Below are positions 51,134 through 58,740 of a DNA stretch of 64,000 nucleotides, piece by piece (the stretch's first letter is position 1; every line of letters starts with the position of its first letter). The translations under genes and the position numbers were made by a program. Under the pieces are notes generated by a model, which ran no database searches, was not told where the DNA came from, and saw only the letters and a program-made list of their open reading frames with translations. Source of the stretch: Anaerolineales bacterium (GTDB lineage Bacteria > Chloroflexota > Anaerolineae > Anaerolineales > Villigracilaceae); contig JADGEO010000004.1 in NCBI GenBank assembly GCA_016744335.1, positions 1 through 64,000 on the forward strand. The letters run 5' to 3'.

Positions 51134-52021
51134 ATGGAAGAAAAAAAATCAACTTTCGCAGTAAAAAAGGGCTTGGCGCAGATGTTAAAAGGTGGCGTAA
51201 TTATGGACGTGGTCACACCAGAACATGCCAGAATTGCTGAAGAAGCTGGCGCATGTGCTGTGATGGCGTTAGAGCGCGTTCCCGCCGATATTCGTAAAGA
51301 TGGCGGTGTTGCTCGCATGAGCGACCCAGATATGATTGCTGAAATTATCGAAACTGTCAGCATCCCTGTAATGGCAAAAGCCCGTATTGGTCATTTTGTT
51401 GAAGCGCAGGTTTTGCAACAATTGGGCGTAGACTATATTGATGAATCAGAAGTGCTTACCCCTGCCGATAATGATTATCACATTTACAAACATGATTTTG
51501 ATGTCCCCTTCGTTTGCGGTTGCCGAAATCTCGGTGAAGCCATGCGCAGAATCGGCGAAGGTGCGGCAATGATTCGCACTAAAGGCGAAGCTGGCACCGG
51601 CGATGTAGTTGAAGCCGTTTATCACGCTCGCACCGTTTTTGGTCAAATTCGCCGTTTGCAAAATATGCCCATTGAAGAGGTAATGACCTTCGCCAAAGAA
51701 ATTGGCGCACCTTTTGATGTGCTCATGGAAACCCGCGAACTCGGCAGAATGCCCGTTGTCAACTTTGCCGCTGGCGGAATTGCCACCCCCGCTGATGCCG
51801 CACTGATGATGCAACTGGGCGTTGATGGCGTTTTCGTTGGCTCTGGCATTTTCAAATCTGGCGACCCCGCCAAACGTGCCGATGCCATCGTCAAAGCCGT
51901 TACGCATTATGATAATCCCGAAATGCTTGCAGAAATCAGCCGCAACCTTGGCGAAGCAATGGTCGGTATCAATATCTCAACCATGCCCGAAGAAGATAAA
52001 CTCGCCGGGCGCGGGTGGTAA
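51134..52021 (+). CDS. pdxS: Pyridoxal 5'-phosphate synthase subunit PdxS
   Basis: The product has 295 residues, a TIM-barrel synthase that joins ribose 5-phosphate, glyceraldehyde 3-phosphate and ammonia into PLP. Key lysines are in [15 protein letters not shown] and [31 protein letters not shown] is diagnostic. GGAGGCAGTAAAA precedes the ATG. Ammonia comes from PdxT, encoded next in the same direction after a 59-nt gap that contains a palindromic repeat. Confidence 0.97.
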   Translation: MEEKKSTFAVKKGLAQMLKGGVIMDVVTPEHARIAEEAGACAVMALERVPADIRKDGGVARMSDPDMIAEIIETVSIPVMAKARIGHFVEAQVLQQLGVDYIDESEVLTPADNDYHIYKHDFDVPFVCGCRNLGEAMRRIGEGAAMIRTKGEAGTGDVVEAVYHARTVFGQIRRLQNMPIEEVMTFAKEIGAPFDVLMETRELGRMPVVNFAAGGIATPADAALMMQLGVDGVFVGSGIFKSGDPAKRADAIVKAVTHYDNPEMLAEISRNLGEAMVGINISTMPEEDKLAGRGW

Positions 52022-52028
52022 TTTTACC

Positions 52029-52071
52029 GTAGGGGTGGGTCTGTAGGGGTGGGTCTGAGACCCACCCCTAC
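52029..52071. repeat. 29-nt palindrome plus an extra left arm between pdxS and pdxT
   Basis: GTAGGGGTGGGTCT occurs at 52029-52042 and again at 52043-52056. The second copy pairs perfectly with AGACCCACCCCTAC (52058-52071) around one central G. It is the clearest intergenic member of the family also seen inside mutS2 and pyrC. The duplicated arm suggests replication slippage or a second insertion. Confidence 0.8.
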
Positions 52072-52080
52072 AAAATAATT

Positions 52081-52650
52081 ATGAAAATTGGTGTACTCGC
52101 CCTTCAGGGCGCATTTGCAGAGCATATTATAATGCTATCAAAACTCGGCGTAGAGACAGCCGAAGTCCGTTTGCATGCGCAACTGGACGATTTGGATGGA
52201 CTCATTATCCCCGGTGGCGAATCGACCACGATGGGCAAATTAATGGTAGATTTTGACCTGCTTGAACCCATCCGTGAATTTGGGCTTGGTCACGCAATCT
52301 GGGGCACCTGTGCGGGAGCCATCTTGCTTTCCAAAGACGCGCACCGTGAGCAACCTTTGCTTCATCTAATGAATATCACCGTAGAAAGAAATGCCTTCGG
52401 CAGACAAGTTGATTCCTTTGAAGCAGATTTAAACGTGGAGGCTTTTGGCATAGATAACCCCTTCCATGCGGTCTTTATTCGTGCCCCTATTATTGAAACT
52501 ATTTCGGGTGATACCAAAGCCCTCGTCACTTTAGCAGATGGCAAAATTGTCGCCGCGCAAGAAGGGCATCTGCTGGCAACATCCTTTCACCCCGAATTAA
52601 CAGGCGATACACGTTTCCACGAATACTTTTTGACCTTAGCAAAAAAATAA
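52081..52650 (+). CDS. pdxT: Pyridoxal 5'-phosphate synthase glutaminase subunit PdxT
   Basis: The product has 189 residues, a class I glutamine amidotransferase that feeds ammonia to PdxS. Motifs are GVLALQGAFAEH, IPGGESTTMGKL, the nucleophile in WGTCAGAILLS (Cys near residue 79), and the His-Glu of ATSFHPELTGD. The start lies just after the palindrome, and no clear ribosome site is visible, so translation may depend on pdxS. Confidence 0.96.
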   Translation: MKIGVLALQGAFAEHIIMLSKLGVETAEVRLHAQLDDLDGLIIPGGESTTMGKLMVDFDLLEPIREFGLGHAIWGTCAGAILLSKDAHREQPLLHLMNITVERNAFGRQVDSFEADLNVEAFGIDNPFHAVFIRAPIIETISGDTKALVTLADGKIVAAQEGHLLATSFHPELTGDTRFHEYFLTLAKK

Positions 52651-52736
52651 GCAAGAAGAACCCCTTTCCTTCAAGGGAGCGGAGGCTTTCTACCCTTTGC
52701 CACTCTTACCACTTTTATCACCCTTGTCACCCCTAA

Positions 52737-53645
52737 ATGACCCCTCGCACCCTCGAACTATTCGATCTTCCCAAACTCCCTAGCTATCGTGATAAAGTCA
52801 TCGCTTTAGATAGTCGCCGCGCGCTAACGCGTGGGAACCCCTTAAGCACAGGCAGTTTTATCTCTTACCTAAACCCAAAACGCCGAATTTATACGGCGGT
52901 ATATGAAGGAGAGGAGGGAACAGTCTTGGGTGGAATCATTCAACGTGCTGAAGAGAATTTTGCGCGGCTGGCATATCTTTCCCCCGCTCGTGCGCCATTG
53001 GCGTTACTTGACCATCTAACCGCCCATGCCGGAACTTGGCAAGCGCACCAAATTATCGCAGAAATTGACGAAAACAGTCCTCTTTTTCAATCTCTACGTC
53101 AATGCGGTTTTTCAGTTTATAGTCGTCAGAAAATTTGGGATTTAAGTGAAGTCTCGCTTCCAGACAATCTTTCTGCTCATTGGCGCAAGAAAAAAGATGT
53201 CGATTTGACAGCAATTCAGAATTTAGAGCATAAAATTATCCCGCCGCTTTTGCTACCGATTGAAACTTTCTCTACTGCTTCTGGGGGGCTACTATGTCAG
53301 GCAGATGAATTATTAGCCTATATAGATGTCATTTATGGTTCTCAAGGGATATTCTTGCGTCCACTAGTGCACCCCAATGTAGAAAATATACACGGAAAAT
53401 TACTGAGTCTCTTGGCAGATTTATCTGAACAGAACGAAGAGCCAATTTATCTATGTGTTCGCTCCTACCAAGCATGGATAGAGCCTATACTCGAAGAAAT
53501 GGGGGCTAGTGTGGGACCTCGCCAAGCAGTGATGGTGAAACACTTGGTCAATAAAATACGTGCGAAGAAAACGGCACCACTAAAAGCAGAAAAGGCTTGG
53601 GCAAATCCTGCCACAACCATCCAACGTGTTGAGCTTGATGAATAA
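52737..53645 (+). CDS. Hypothetical protein, possible GNAT-like fold
   Basis: The product has 302 residues, and no family is recognised with confidence. The middle (TAVYEGEEGTVLGGIIQRAE, ARLAYLSPARAPLALLDHL) and a second similar half (IFLRPLVHPNVENIHGKLLS, EEPIYLCVRSYQAWIEPIL) look like two acetyltransferase-type halves. The acetyl-CoA loop is not obvious. A Lys/Ala-rich tail ends it. The ATG at 52737 has no ribosome site. A degenerate 10-nt tandem (CCACTTTTA-like, 52697-52735) precedes it. Confidence 0.6.
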   Translation: MTPRTLELFDLPKLPSYRDKVIALDSRRALTRGNPLSTGSFISYLNPKRRIYTAVYEGEEGTVLGGIIQRAEENFARLAYLSPARAPLALLDHLTAHAGTWQAHQIIAEIDENSPLFQSLRQCGFSVYSRQKIWDLSEVSLPDNLSAHWRKKKDVDLTAIQNLEHKIIPPLLLPIETFSTASGGLLCQADELLAYIDVIYGSQGIFLRPLVHPNVENIHGKLLSLLADLSEQNEEPIYLCVRSYQAWIEPILEEMGASVGPRQAVMVKHLVNKIRAKKTAPLKAEKAWANPATTIQRVELDE

Positions 53646-53776
53646 GTGCTAATAAGGCTAAATTTCAAGTTTTAGCCACTGATTTCATCGATATTCACTG
53701 ATTACTTAAGATCAAAATCCGATAAATTCGTGCAATCAGTAGCAAGTTTTTTTATCTACTCTAATGTTAAGCATAG

Positions 53777-54499
53777 TTAATCTTTGCCTAAAAAGTGGGC
53801 CACATCTTCATCTACGGGGGCATTAAAAATTTCGTCTGCATACCCAATTTGGCGCAAAGAATTTTTTACAATTACTGCCATGCGTGTTGCTAGTTTTCTC
53901 GCTTCGTGCAAATCGTGCGTCACAAAAAGTGTTGTTGTCTTACTGTTCTTAAGCAAAGGTTTTAAGTCATCTAAAAGTGTTGCCCGTGTGGGTGGGTCTA
54001 GTGCAGAAAAAGATTCGTCTAATAATAATAATTCTGGCTCTAAAACCAAAGCCCGCGCCAAAGAAACCCGCTGTGCTTCTCCCCCAGAAAGTCTTTTAGC
54101 ACGTCTCTCTGCTAAATCTGCTACACCCAATCTCTTCAACCATAACGGAACTTTTTCTTGGATTTCAGATTTGGACGCGCCGCGAAACTCTAATCCCAGG
54201 GCGACATTTTTATAAACGGATAAATCAAATAAAAGCGGATCTTGCATCACCAACGCGATTTTGCGCCTATACACCGTGTCAGACGTGTTTTGGGCTGGGG
54301 TGCCGTTAAATAACATCTGCCCGGCATTAGGCTCCAGAAGGCGCGCCAAAGTCAGCAGTAGCGTGGATTTCCCCGCACCGTTAGGACCCACCACAGCAAG
54401 AACTTCACCGCGTTGGACAGATAATTTCTTCACGCGCAAAACTTCTTTTTTCCCGCGTATTATGAGTAAGTTCTTGATAGTGATTAGGTCTTTATTCAT
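53777..54499 (-). CDS. tupC: Tungstate ABC transporter, ATP-binding protein
   Basis: The product has 240 residues. The nucleotide-binding domain has Walker A VVGPNGAGKSTLLLTLA (near 36), the Q-loop VMQDPLLF, signature RLSGGEAQRVSLARAL, Walker B ELLLLDES and the switch His in FVTHDLHEA. It powers import through TupB. Specificity for tungstate is inferred from TupA. GGGGGAAGATTA precedes the ATG at 54499, which overlaps the tupB stop by one base; the longer frame to 54538 is not needed. Confidence 0.87.
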   Translation of the reverse strand: MNKDLITIKNLLIIRGKKEVLRVKKLSVQRGEVLAVVGPNGAGKSTLLLTLARLLEPNAGQMLFNGTPAQNTSDTVYRRKIALVMQDPLLFDLSVYKNVALGLEFRGASKSEIQEKVPLWLKRLGVADLAERRAKRLSGGEAQRVSLARALVLEPELLLLDESFSALDPPTRATLLDDLKPLLKNSKTTTLFVTHDLHEARKLATRMAVIVKNSLRQIGYADEIFNAPVDEDVAHFLGKD

Positions 54500-55149
54500 T
54501 AATCTTCCCCCCTTTGCTGAACCCAAGTTAATGCCCAATTGACCAAGAAGGTAATAGTTAAAAGCAATGCGCCCAAAGCCATTGCAATTTCAAAATTACC
54601 TTTACTTGTTTCCAGCACAATCGCCGTTGTCAACACGCGTGTTTGGTTGCGGATATTTCCGCCCACCATCATAGATGCGCCCACTTCAGAGATGACAGAG
54701 CCAAATCCCGCCATCAATGCCGCCAAAAGCGGAAGCCGCGCCTCACGCCATAGTGCCCAAATCATTTGCCAACGTGATGCGCCCAGCCCATAAAGTTGTA
54801 ATCGCAAGCGTGGATCAAGCGACTGCAATGCCGCGGCGGTTAATCCAATTACCACTGGTGCAGAAATCACCGTTTGGGCAATAATGATTGCGGTGGGAGT
54901 ATAAATTAAATTCATATCCCCGAAAGGACCTGACCGCCATAACATCATCGCCACAAAAAGACCAACTACAACAGGCGGAAGCCCCATGCCAGTATTGACC
55001 ACACTTAAGAAAAATGAGCGTCCCCAAAACTTCCCCAACGCAAGGAGTGTTCCAAGTGGTAGCCCAATTAAAAGGCTAATCCCCGTCGCAATGGCGGAGA
55101 TTTGTAAGGAGAGTATCGTAATTTGAAGAATTTCGTAGGGGAAGGACAT
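54499..55149 (-). CDS. tupB: Tungstate ABC transporter, permease
   Basis: The product has 216 residues with about five to six helices. The coupling-loop motif SEVGASMMVGGNIRNQTRVL (Glu-Ala/Gly-Ala type) is the segment shared by the tungstate and molybdate permeases. GLPPVVVGLFVAMMLWRSGP resembles TupB/WtpB proteins. It lies 80 nt after tupA, with a palindrome in the gap. Confidence 0.87.
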   Translation of the reverse strand: MSFPYEILQITILSLQISAIATGISLLIGLPLGTLLALGKFWGRSFFLSVVNTGMGLPPVVVGLFVAMMLWRSGPFGDMNLIYTPTAIIIAQTVISAPVVIGLTAAALQSLDPRLRLQLYGLGASRWQMIWALWREARLPLLAALMAGFGSVISEVGASMMVGGNIRNQTRVLTTAIVLETSKGNFEIAMALGALLLTITFLVNWALTWVQQRGED

Positions 55150-55192
55150 GGGGCGAATAAAAAGTGGAAAGTAAAGGGGGGGACAATGTCAC

Positions 55193-55221
55193 GTAAGGGC
55201 GGGTCTGAAACCCGCCCTTAC
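55193..55221. repeat. 29-nt palindrome between tupA and tupB
   Basis: GTAAGGGCGGGTCT (55193-55206), central G and AAACCCGCCCTTAC (55208-55221) pair with one mismatch. It has the same length and central base as the copy at 52043. As an RNA hairpin it might protect or separate the tupA message. Confidence 0.75.
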
Positions 55222-55229
55222 AATGGATA

Positions 55230-56072
55230 CTATTCTACCCCTAAATCGGCATCTGTTTTATCCGCATCTGGGAAAAAGAGTGGTTGACCATACTTATCTA
55301 CCCCAAATTCTTTGATGAGGGCTTGAGTTTCATCGCTAATTATAAAATTGGCGAAATCTAACGCGCCTTCGTAATTGATATTCTCCCAATTATCAGGTTC
55401 AACGGTCATGACGTGGTAGACGTTGAGCAAAACTTCATCACCTTCGAGCAGAATTTCTAAATCGAGATTATCTTGGTTGGCGAGGTAAGTGGCGCGGTCT
55501 GTCATTGTGTAGGCTTGCTTCTCGGAGGCAATGATGAGGGTTGCGCCCATGCCTTGACCGGATTCAATATAGCCATCCCACGCGGGGGTAAGGTCTACAC
55601 TGCTCCAGATGGCACGTTCTTTTTTGTGGGTACCCGAGTCATCGCCGCGGGAGACGAATTCAGCTTGGGCAGAGGAGATGCTGGTTAACGCTTCCCCAGC
55701 CGAGGGCAAAGAGCCAATCGCCGCGGGGTCGTCCGCAGGTCCCACCAAAACAAAATCGTTGTGCATGACAAGGAAGCGATCGAGCCCGAATCCCGCATCC
55801 ATCAATTCTTGTTCAGCAGGAGGTGCGTGGACGAGGAGGACATCTGCGTTGCCTTCTTCTGCCATTTTGAGCGCGGCACCGGTGCCGACTGCGATGGTCT
55901 GAACGGTGTAACCACTTTGCTCTTCAAAAATGGGAACGAGAAAATCGAGCAGACCCGAATCTTGGGTGCTGGTGGTGGTGGCGAGAATGATATTGGGGTT
56001 GGATGGGGCGGCACTGGCGCAGGCAGAAATTGCCAGGCTAAGAAGAAGTAGGGTGATGAGTGTTTTTTTCAT
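55230..56072 (-). CDS. tupA: Tungstate-binding lipoprotein TupA
   Basis: The product has 280 residues. A lipoprotein signal (KKTLITLLLLSLAISAC, Cys18) leads into a solute-binding domain with the tungstate/TupA signature ATTTSTQDSGLLDFL, then VGTGAALKMAEEGNADVLLV, SRGDDSGTHKKE and a C-terminal DFANFIISDETQALI. It would capture tungstate outside the membrane and deliver it to TupB. The start is the ATG at 56072 behind AGGAACAAC; the upstream extension is repeat DNA. The AOR enzyme at 3.8 kb is the only obvious tungsten user in the window. Confidence 0.9.
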   Translation of the reverse strand: MKKTLITLLLLSLAISACASAAPSNPNIILATTTSTQDSGLLDFLVPIFEEQSGYTVQTIAVGTGAALKMAEEGNADVLLVHAPPAEQELMDAGFGLDRFLVMHNDFVLVGPADDPAAIGSLPSAGEALTSISSAQAEFVSRGDDSGTHKKERAIWSSVDLTPAWDGYIESGQGMGATLIIASEKQAYTMTDRATYLANQDNLDLEILLEGDEVLLNVYHVMTVEPDNWENINYEGALDFANFIISDETQALIKEFGVDKYGQPLFFPDADKTDADLGVE

Positions 56073-56098
56073 GTTGTTCCTATATGAATTTGAAGAAG

Positions 56099-56203
56099 TG
56101 CATTGCATCCGCTTTTGGATGCGTTGCAGTTTGAGTTTGGCAAAATATGCATATTTTGCTAGACCCGATGTGCAACACATTTACTAGGCGCAATGCACAT
56201 CGG
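56099..56203. repeat. Cluster of three palindromes upstream of tupA
   Basis: TGCATTGCATCCGCTTTTGG (56099-56118, continuing to about 56129) is the inverted form of the dispersed GCATCC hairpin at 18841-18879. GCAAAATATGCATATTTTGC (56140-56159) is a perfect 20-bp palindrome that could be an operator. CCCGATGTGCA (56164-56174) pairs with TGCACATCGGG (56193-56203). Confidence 0.55.
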
Positions 56204-56213
56204 GCATGTTGAA

Positions 56214-56309
56214 TAAAAAATCCTTGCGAAGGATGCTTTTGAGTGAAAAGGATTGTTTGGCAAAACAGATTTTTTCTCAAAGCAATTAAGGAGAAACCTT
56301 CGCAAGGAT
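56214..56309 (-). terminator. 13-bp stem with U-run between the regulator and tupA
   Basis: On the minus strand ATCCTTGCGAAGG (56309-56297) and CCTTCGCAAGGAT (56232-56220) pair perfectly across 64 nt and are followed by TTTTTT (56219-56214). It may simply terminate the regulator gene. The large loop also allows an attenuator or ligand-sensing leader ahead of tupA. Confidence 0.55.
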
Positions 56310-56317
56310 GGTGATAC

Positions 56318-57292
56318 CTAAAAAATAATTTGCTCCCCGCTATGCCGAACTTTATAGCCCGTTAGCGACCGTGCCGAAGCACGAAAAGCCGATGTTTGGA
56401 TTTCATCAAAAAGCGGTGCGGCTATGTCGGCATATTCTTCGGAAACAATAATATCGAAGCGTTCTTCAAAAAGGGGAATAAAATCAAGCTCGCATTGCAA
56501 CGCTGAGGCTTGTAGACCGATGGCGACATCGGCAACCCCATTTTTTATTCTTTCTGCGGTGGCGGTATGGGTGGCGCAAGTCTTTTCATAGCCGTTGATT
56601 GTGTTAACGGGGATATTTTTTTCTCGCAGTTTTTCATCAAGCCAAATGCGCGTTCCTGAGCCTGCATTTCGATTGAGAAAACGAATATCGTCACGCATCA
56701 GGTCGTTCAATCTCTTAATCCCGTGTGGGTTTTTTGGTGCAAGCATCAGCCCTTGCACCCGATGTGCGAGCGTTACGACCTGGACGCTCCGCTGTGGAAA
56801 AAGTCGGCTCAAATAAGGTGTGTTGTAATCGCCGCTCGCATCCAACAAATGCGCGCCGCTAAGATGGCAAAGTCCCTGTCGCAAATTGATTAATCCATCC
56901 AACGAGCCAACGGGATGCAAAATAATATCAAGATGGGGAGATAATTTTTTAGCAATTTCCTCGATAACCAGATCGTGACTGCCCGCAAAAAGCAGTGTAG
57001 GACGTTCGCCTTGAGGCAAAATCATCTTTTGGATGAGAAAAGCCCCAGCTTTAGCACGATAAAATTTCTCGGTAACCGTGCCGCGCACGCGTGTTTCAGC
57101 TTGCTCGATGAGGTCGGCATCTGCCAGAATTTGAACGTGATGCCGCACCCACGCAGGTGACTTGCTCATCTTCTGCGCCAAATGCGTCAGCGTCGCTGGT
57201 TTTGCCATCAGATATTGCAAAATTTCCATGCGGCGTACATCAGCAAGGAGTTTGGTTTGGGATAGGGAGTTGATTAATTGAGCTTTTTTCAT
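56318..57292 (-). CDS. Winged-helix regulator with molybdate/tungstate-type PBP sensor domain
   Basis: The product has 324 residues. The N-terminal ArsR-like winged helix (about residues 10-80: MEILQYLMAKPATLTHLAQK, WVRHHVQILADADLIEQ) is joined to a periplasmic-binding-protein-like domain (about 95-310) of the kind found in predicted molybdate/molybdopterin regulators: FLNRNAGSGTRIWLDEKL and GVADVAIGLQASALQ. Being directly upstream of tupABC it probably senses tungstate or molybdate and controls uptake. The ATG at 57292 is chosen because the upstream in-frame ATG (57331) lies within the promoter. Confidence 0.82.
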   Translation of the reverse strand: MKKAQLINSLSQTKLLADVRRMEILQYLMAKPATLTHLAQKMSKSPAWVRHHVQILADADLIEQAETRVRGTVTEKFYRAKAGAFLIQKMILPQGERPTLLFAGSHDLVIEEIAKKLSPHLDIILHPVGSLDGLINLRQGLCHLSGAHLLDASGDYNTPYLSRLFPQRSVQVVTLAHRVQGLMLAPKNPHGIKRLNDLMRDDIRFLNRNAGSGTRIWLDEKLREKNIPVNTINGYEKTCATHTATAERIKNGVADVAIGLQASALQCELDFIPLFEERFDIIVSEEYADIAAPLFDEIQTSAFRASARSLTGYKVRHSGEQIIF

Positions 57293-57321
57293 AGCAATTA
57301 AGTTTTTCCTTAACTGCTTCA

Positions 57322-57350
57322 ATTCTAGCATGGATGAGAAAATGGGACAA
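57322..57350 (-). promoter_or_regulatory. Promoter of the tungstate regulator gene
   Basis: On the minus strand TTGTCC (57350-57345), 17 nt and TAGAAT (57327-57322). It lies in the short divergent space shared with the deoxyribosyltransferase-like gene. Confidence 0.55.
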
Positions 57351-57374
57351 GGTTTTTCGTGATAGACTAAAGTT

Positions 57375-57779
57375 ATGAGAATTTTCCTTAGCCTAAAAGT
57401 CCCCCGTGGAGATGTGGAACGTGAAGCGATTGTCTCTCAGCTTGAAGAGGCTATCCGCGCGACGGGGCATATTCCCTTTGTTGCGGTAGATGAAATTGTT
57501 GAAGCAGGCTTAACCGCCCCCAAAGATTTTATGCCTTTTGTGCGTGATGAATTAGCAGATTGCGATTTGATGGTTGTTGTTTATCACCCCGAATTGCGTG
57601 GCGGATTAATCGAAGTTGGTATTGCATATCAGCGCAAAATCCCGATTTGGTTGTGCCATAAAGCGGAAGAAAAAGTTTCATCTTCGATGATAGGCTGTAC
57701 GGATGAGATTTTTGAATATGTGGGTGTGGATGATTTGTCTGAGAAGATTTTAGAAAGATTGTCTTTGAGTAAGTTTTAG
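57375..57779 (+). CDS. Nucleoside 2-deoxyribosyltransferase-like protein
   Basis: The product has 134 residues, a small Rossmann-like alpha/beta protein: IFLSLKVPRGDVEREAIVSQ at the start, then DCDLMVVVYHPELRGGLIEVG, in which the Asp and Glu correspond to the catalytic region of nucleoside deoxyribosyltransferases, and IAYQRKIPIWLC. Family members move or remove bases on deoxynucleosides; some relatives work in DNA-modification or defence settings. Activity is unproven here. It is divergent from the tungstate regulator and is followed by transposase debris. Confidence 0.65.
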   Translation: MRIFLSLKVPRGDVEREAIVSQLEEAIRATGHIPFVAVDEIVEAGLTAPKDFMPFVRDELADCDLMVVVYHPELRGGLIEVGIAYQRKIPIWLCHKAEEKVSSSMIGCTDEIFEYVGVDDLSEKILERLSLSKF

Positions 57780-58073
57780 CTCCGATTTCGGTTGGCTTGA
57801 AAGCTGAAGGTGGTATTAGCTTTACGAGATCTTCCGCTTTGATTTTCTTGTCTTCAAAGAGGATTTTTTGCTCTTTCTCATTCAGAATGTCAGTTAATCC
57901 TGCCGCAAGATACCAAGAATTAAAGAACGCTGTTTCAAAAGGAAAATCCATCTCTATTGCTTGGTTGACCAATTTGACGGCTAATGAAATCTTGGTGTGG
58001 AATTTTTCATATAAAGCCCAAAAACCAGAATTATGAAGCAGGGTAGGCTCAATTTCTTTCTTGAATTTGTTGC
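57774..58073 (-). pseudogene. Remnant of an IS4-type transposase
   Basis: A frame of about 100 codons without a plausible start, after a TAG near 58073, reads LLHNSGFWALYEKFHTKISL, VKLVNQAIEMDFPFETAFFN, SWYLAAGLTD and ILFEDKKIKAEDLVKLIPPS. The pattern (Ile-Pro-Phe ... Phe-Asp-Ser-Trp-Tyr) matches the middle of IS4-type DDE transposases, with the catalytic Asp position now Asn (FNSWY). Both ends of the element are lost. It occupies most of the 431-nt gap between the deoxyribosyltransferase-like gene and tsaE. Confidence 0.6.
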
Positions 58074-58176
58074 GTTCTTTTTTCTATCTTAAAAAAATAT
58101 ACGCATAGATAAAAAAACTGATGCAAGGCAATGTTTTTCACAAAATTGTACCTTGAATTCATCTTCTTACTCATCC

Positions 58177-58204
58177 TTGCCCTCCCTCCCCCGTGAGGTA
58201 TAAT
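58177..58204 (+). promoter_or_regulatory. Promoter of tsaE, likely leaderless
   Basis: TTGCCC (58177-58182), 16 nt and a consensus TATAAT (58199-58204) ending 6 nt before the ATG at 58211. Transcription should start at the A of the ATG. No ribosome-binding sequence exists. Confidence 0.6.
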
Positions 58205-58210
58205 CGCCCC

Positions 58211-58708
58211 ATGCCAATCCTAGACCCAAACGCCATTGATTTTATTTCCCGTAGCCCTGAGCAATCTCGGCGCATGGGGATGCGTCTGGGCGCAATGCTC
58301 AAGATCGGCGATATCGTTTGCCTACAAGGTGATTTGGGCGCGGGAAAAACCACTTTTGTACAGGGCGTAGCTCAGGGTTGGGGTTCACTAGACCCCGTTA
58401 GTAGCCCAACCTTTATTATTGTTAATATGTACCGCCGTGCAGATAAAAATCAACTCTTCCACCTCGATACCTACAGGCTAGAATCTGCGCCAGAAGCTGA
58501 AATGCTCGATTTAGACGAAATGCTGGCAATTGGCTCACTGCTTATTGAGTGGCCCGAACGTATCGAAAGCATTTTGCCCAAAGAGCGTCTTTGGCTCAAA
58601 CTCGAATATATAGATGAAGAACACCGCCGCTTAAAACTCACAGCAAAAGGTAAGTATTATCAAAATATGATTAATCAATTACGCAAATCTGCTTTTGGCG
58701 TAAGCTGA
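58211..58708 (+). CDS. tsaE: tRNA t6A37 biosynthesis ATPase TsaE
   Basis: The product has 165 residues. This P-loop ATPase activates the TsaB-TsaD complex that makes threonylcarbamoyl-adenosine on ANN-decoding tRNAs. Motifs are the P-loop CLQGDLGAGKTTFVQGVAQ (near 38), SSPTFIIVNMYRR, LFHLDTYRLE and LLIEWPERIE. The start is an ATG 6 nt after the -10 box. In many genomes tsaB follows directly; here a MntA-HepT pair intervenes. Confidence 0.93.
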   Translation: MPILDPNAIDFISRSPEQSRRMGMRLGAMLKIGDIVCLQGDLGAGKTTFVQGVAQGWGSLDPVSSPTFIIVNMYRRADKNQLFHLDTYRLESAPEAEMLDLDEMLAIGSLLIEWPERIESILPKERLWLKLEYIDEEHRRLKLTAKGKYYQNMINQLRKSAFGVS

Positions 58709-58740
58709 TTTTTTTGTGACGAAAGATTTATCTTACCTGT

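Noticed and set aside
57529..57972. 147-codon minus-strand open frame as an intact gene
   Set aside because: Its second half is antisense to the deoxyribosyltransferase-like gene. Only the first part resembles a protein, and that is a transposase remnant.
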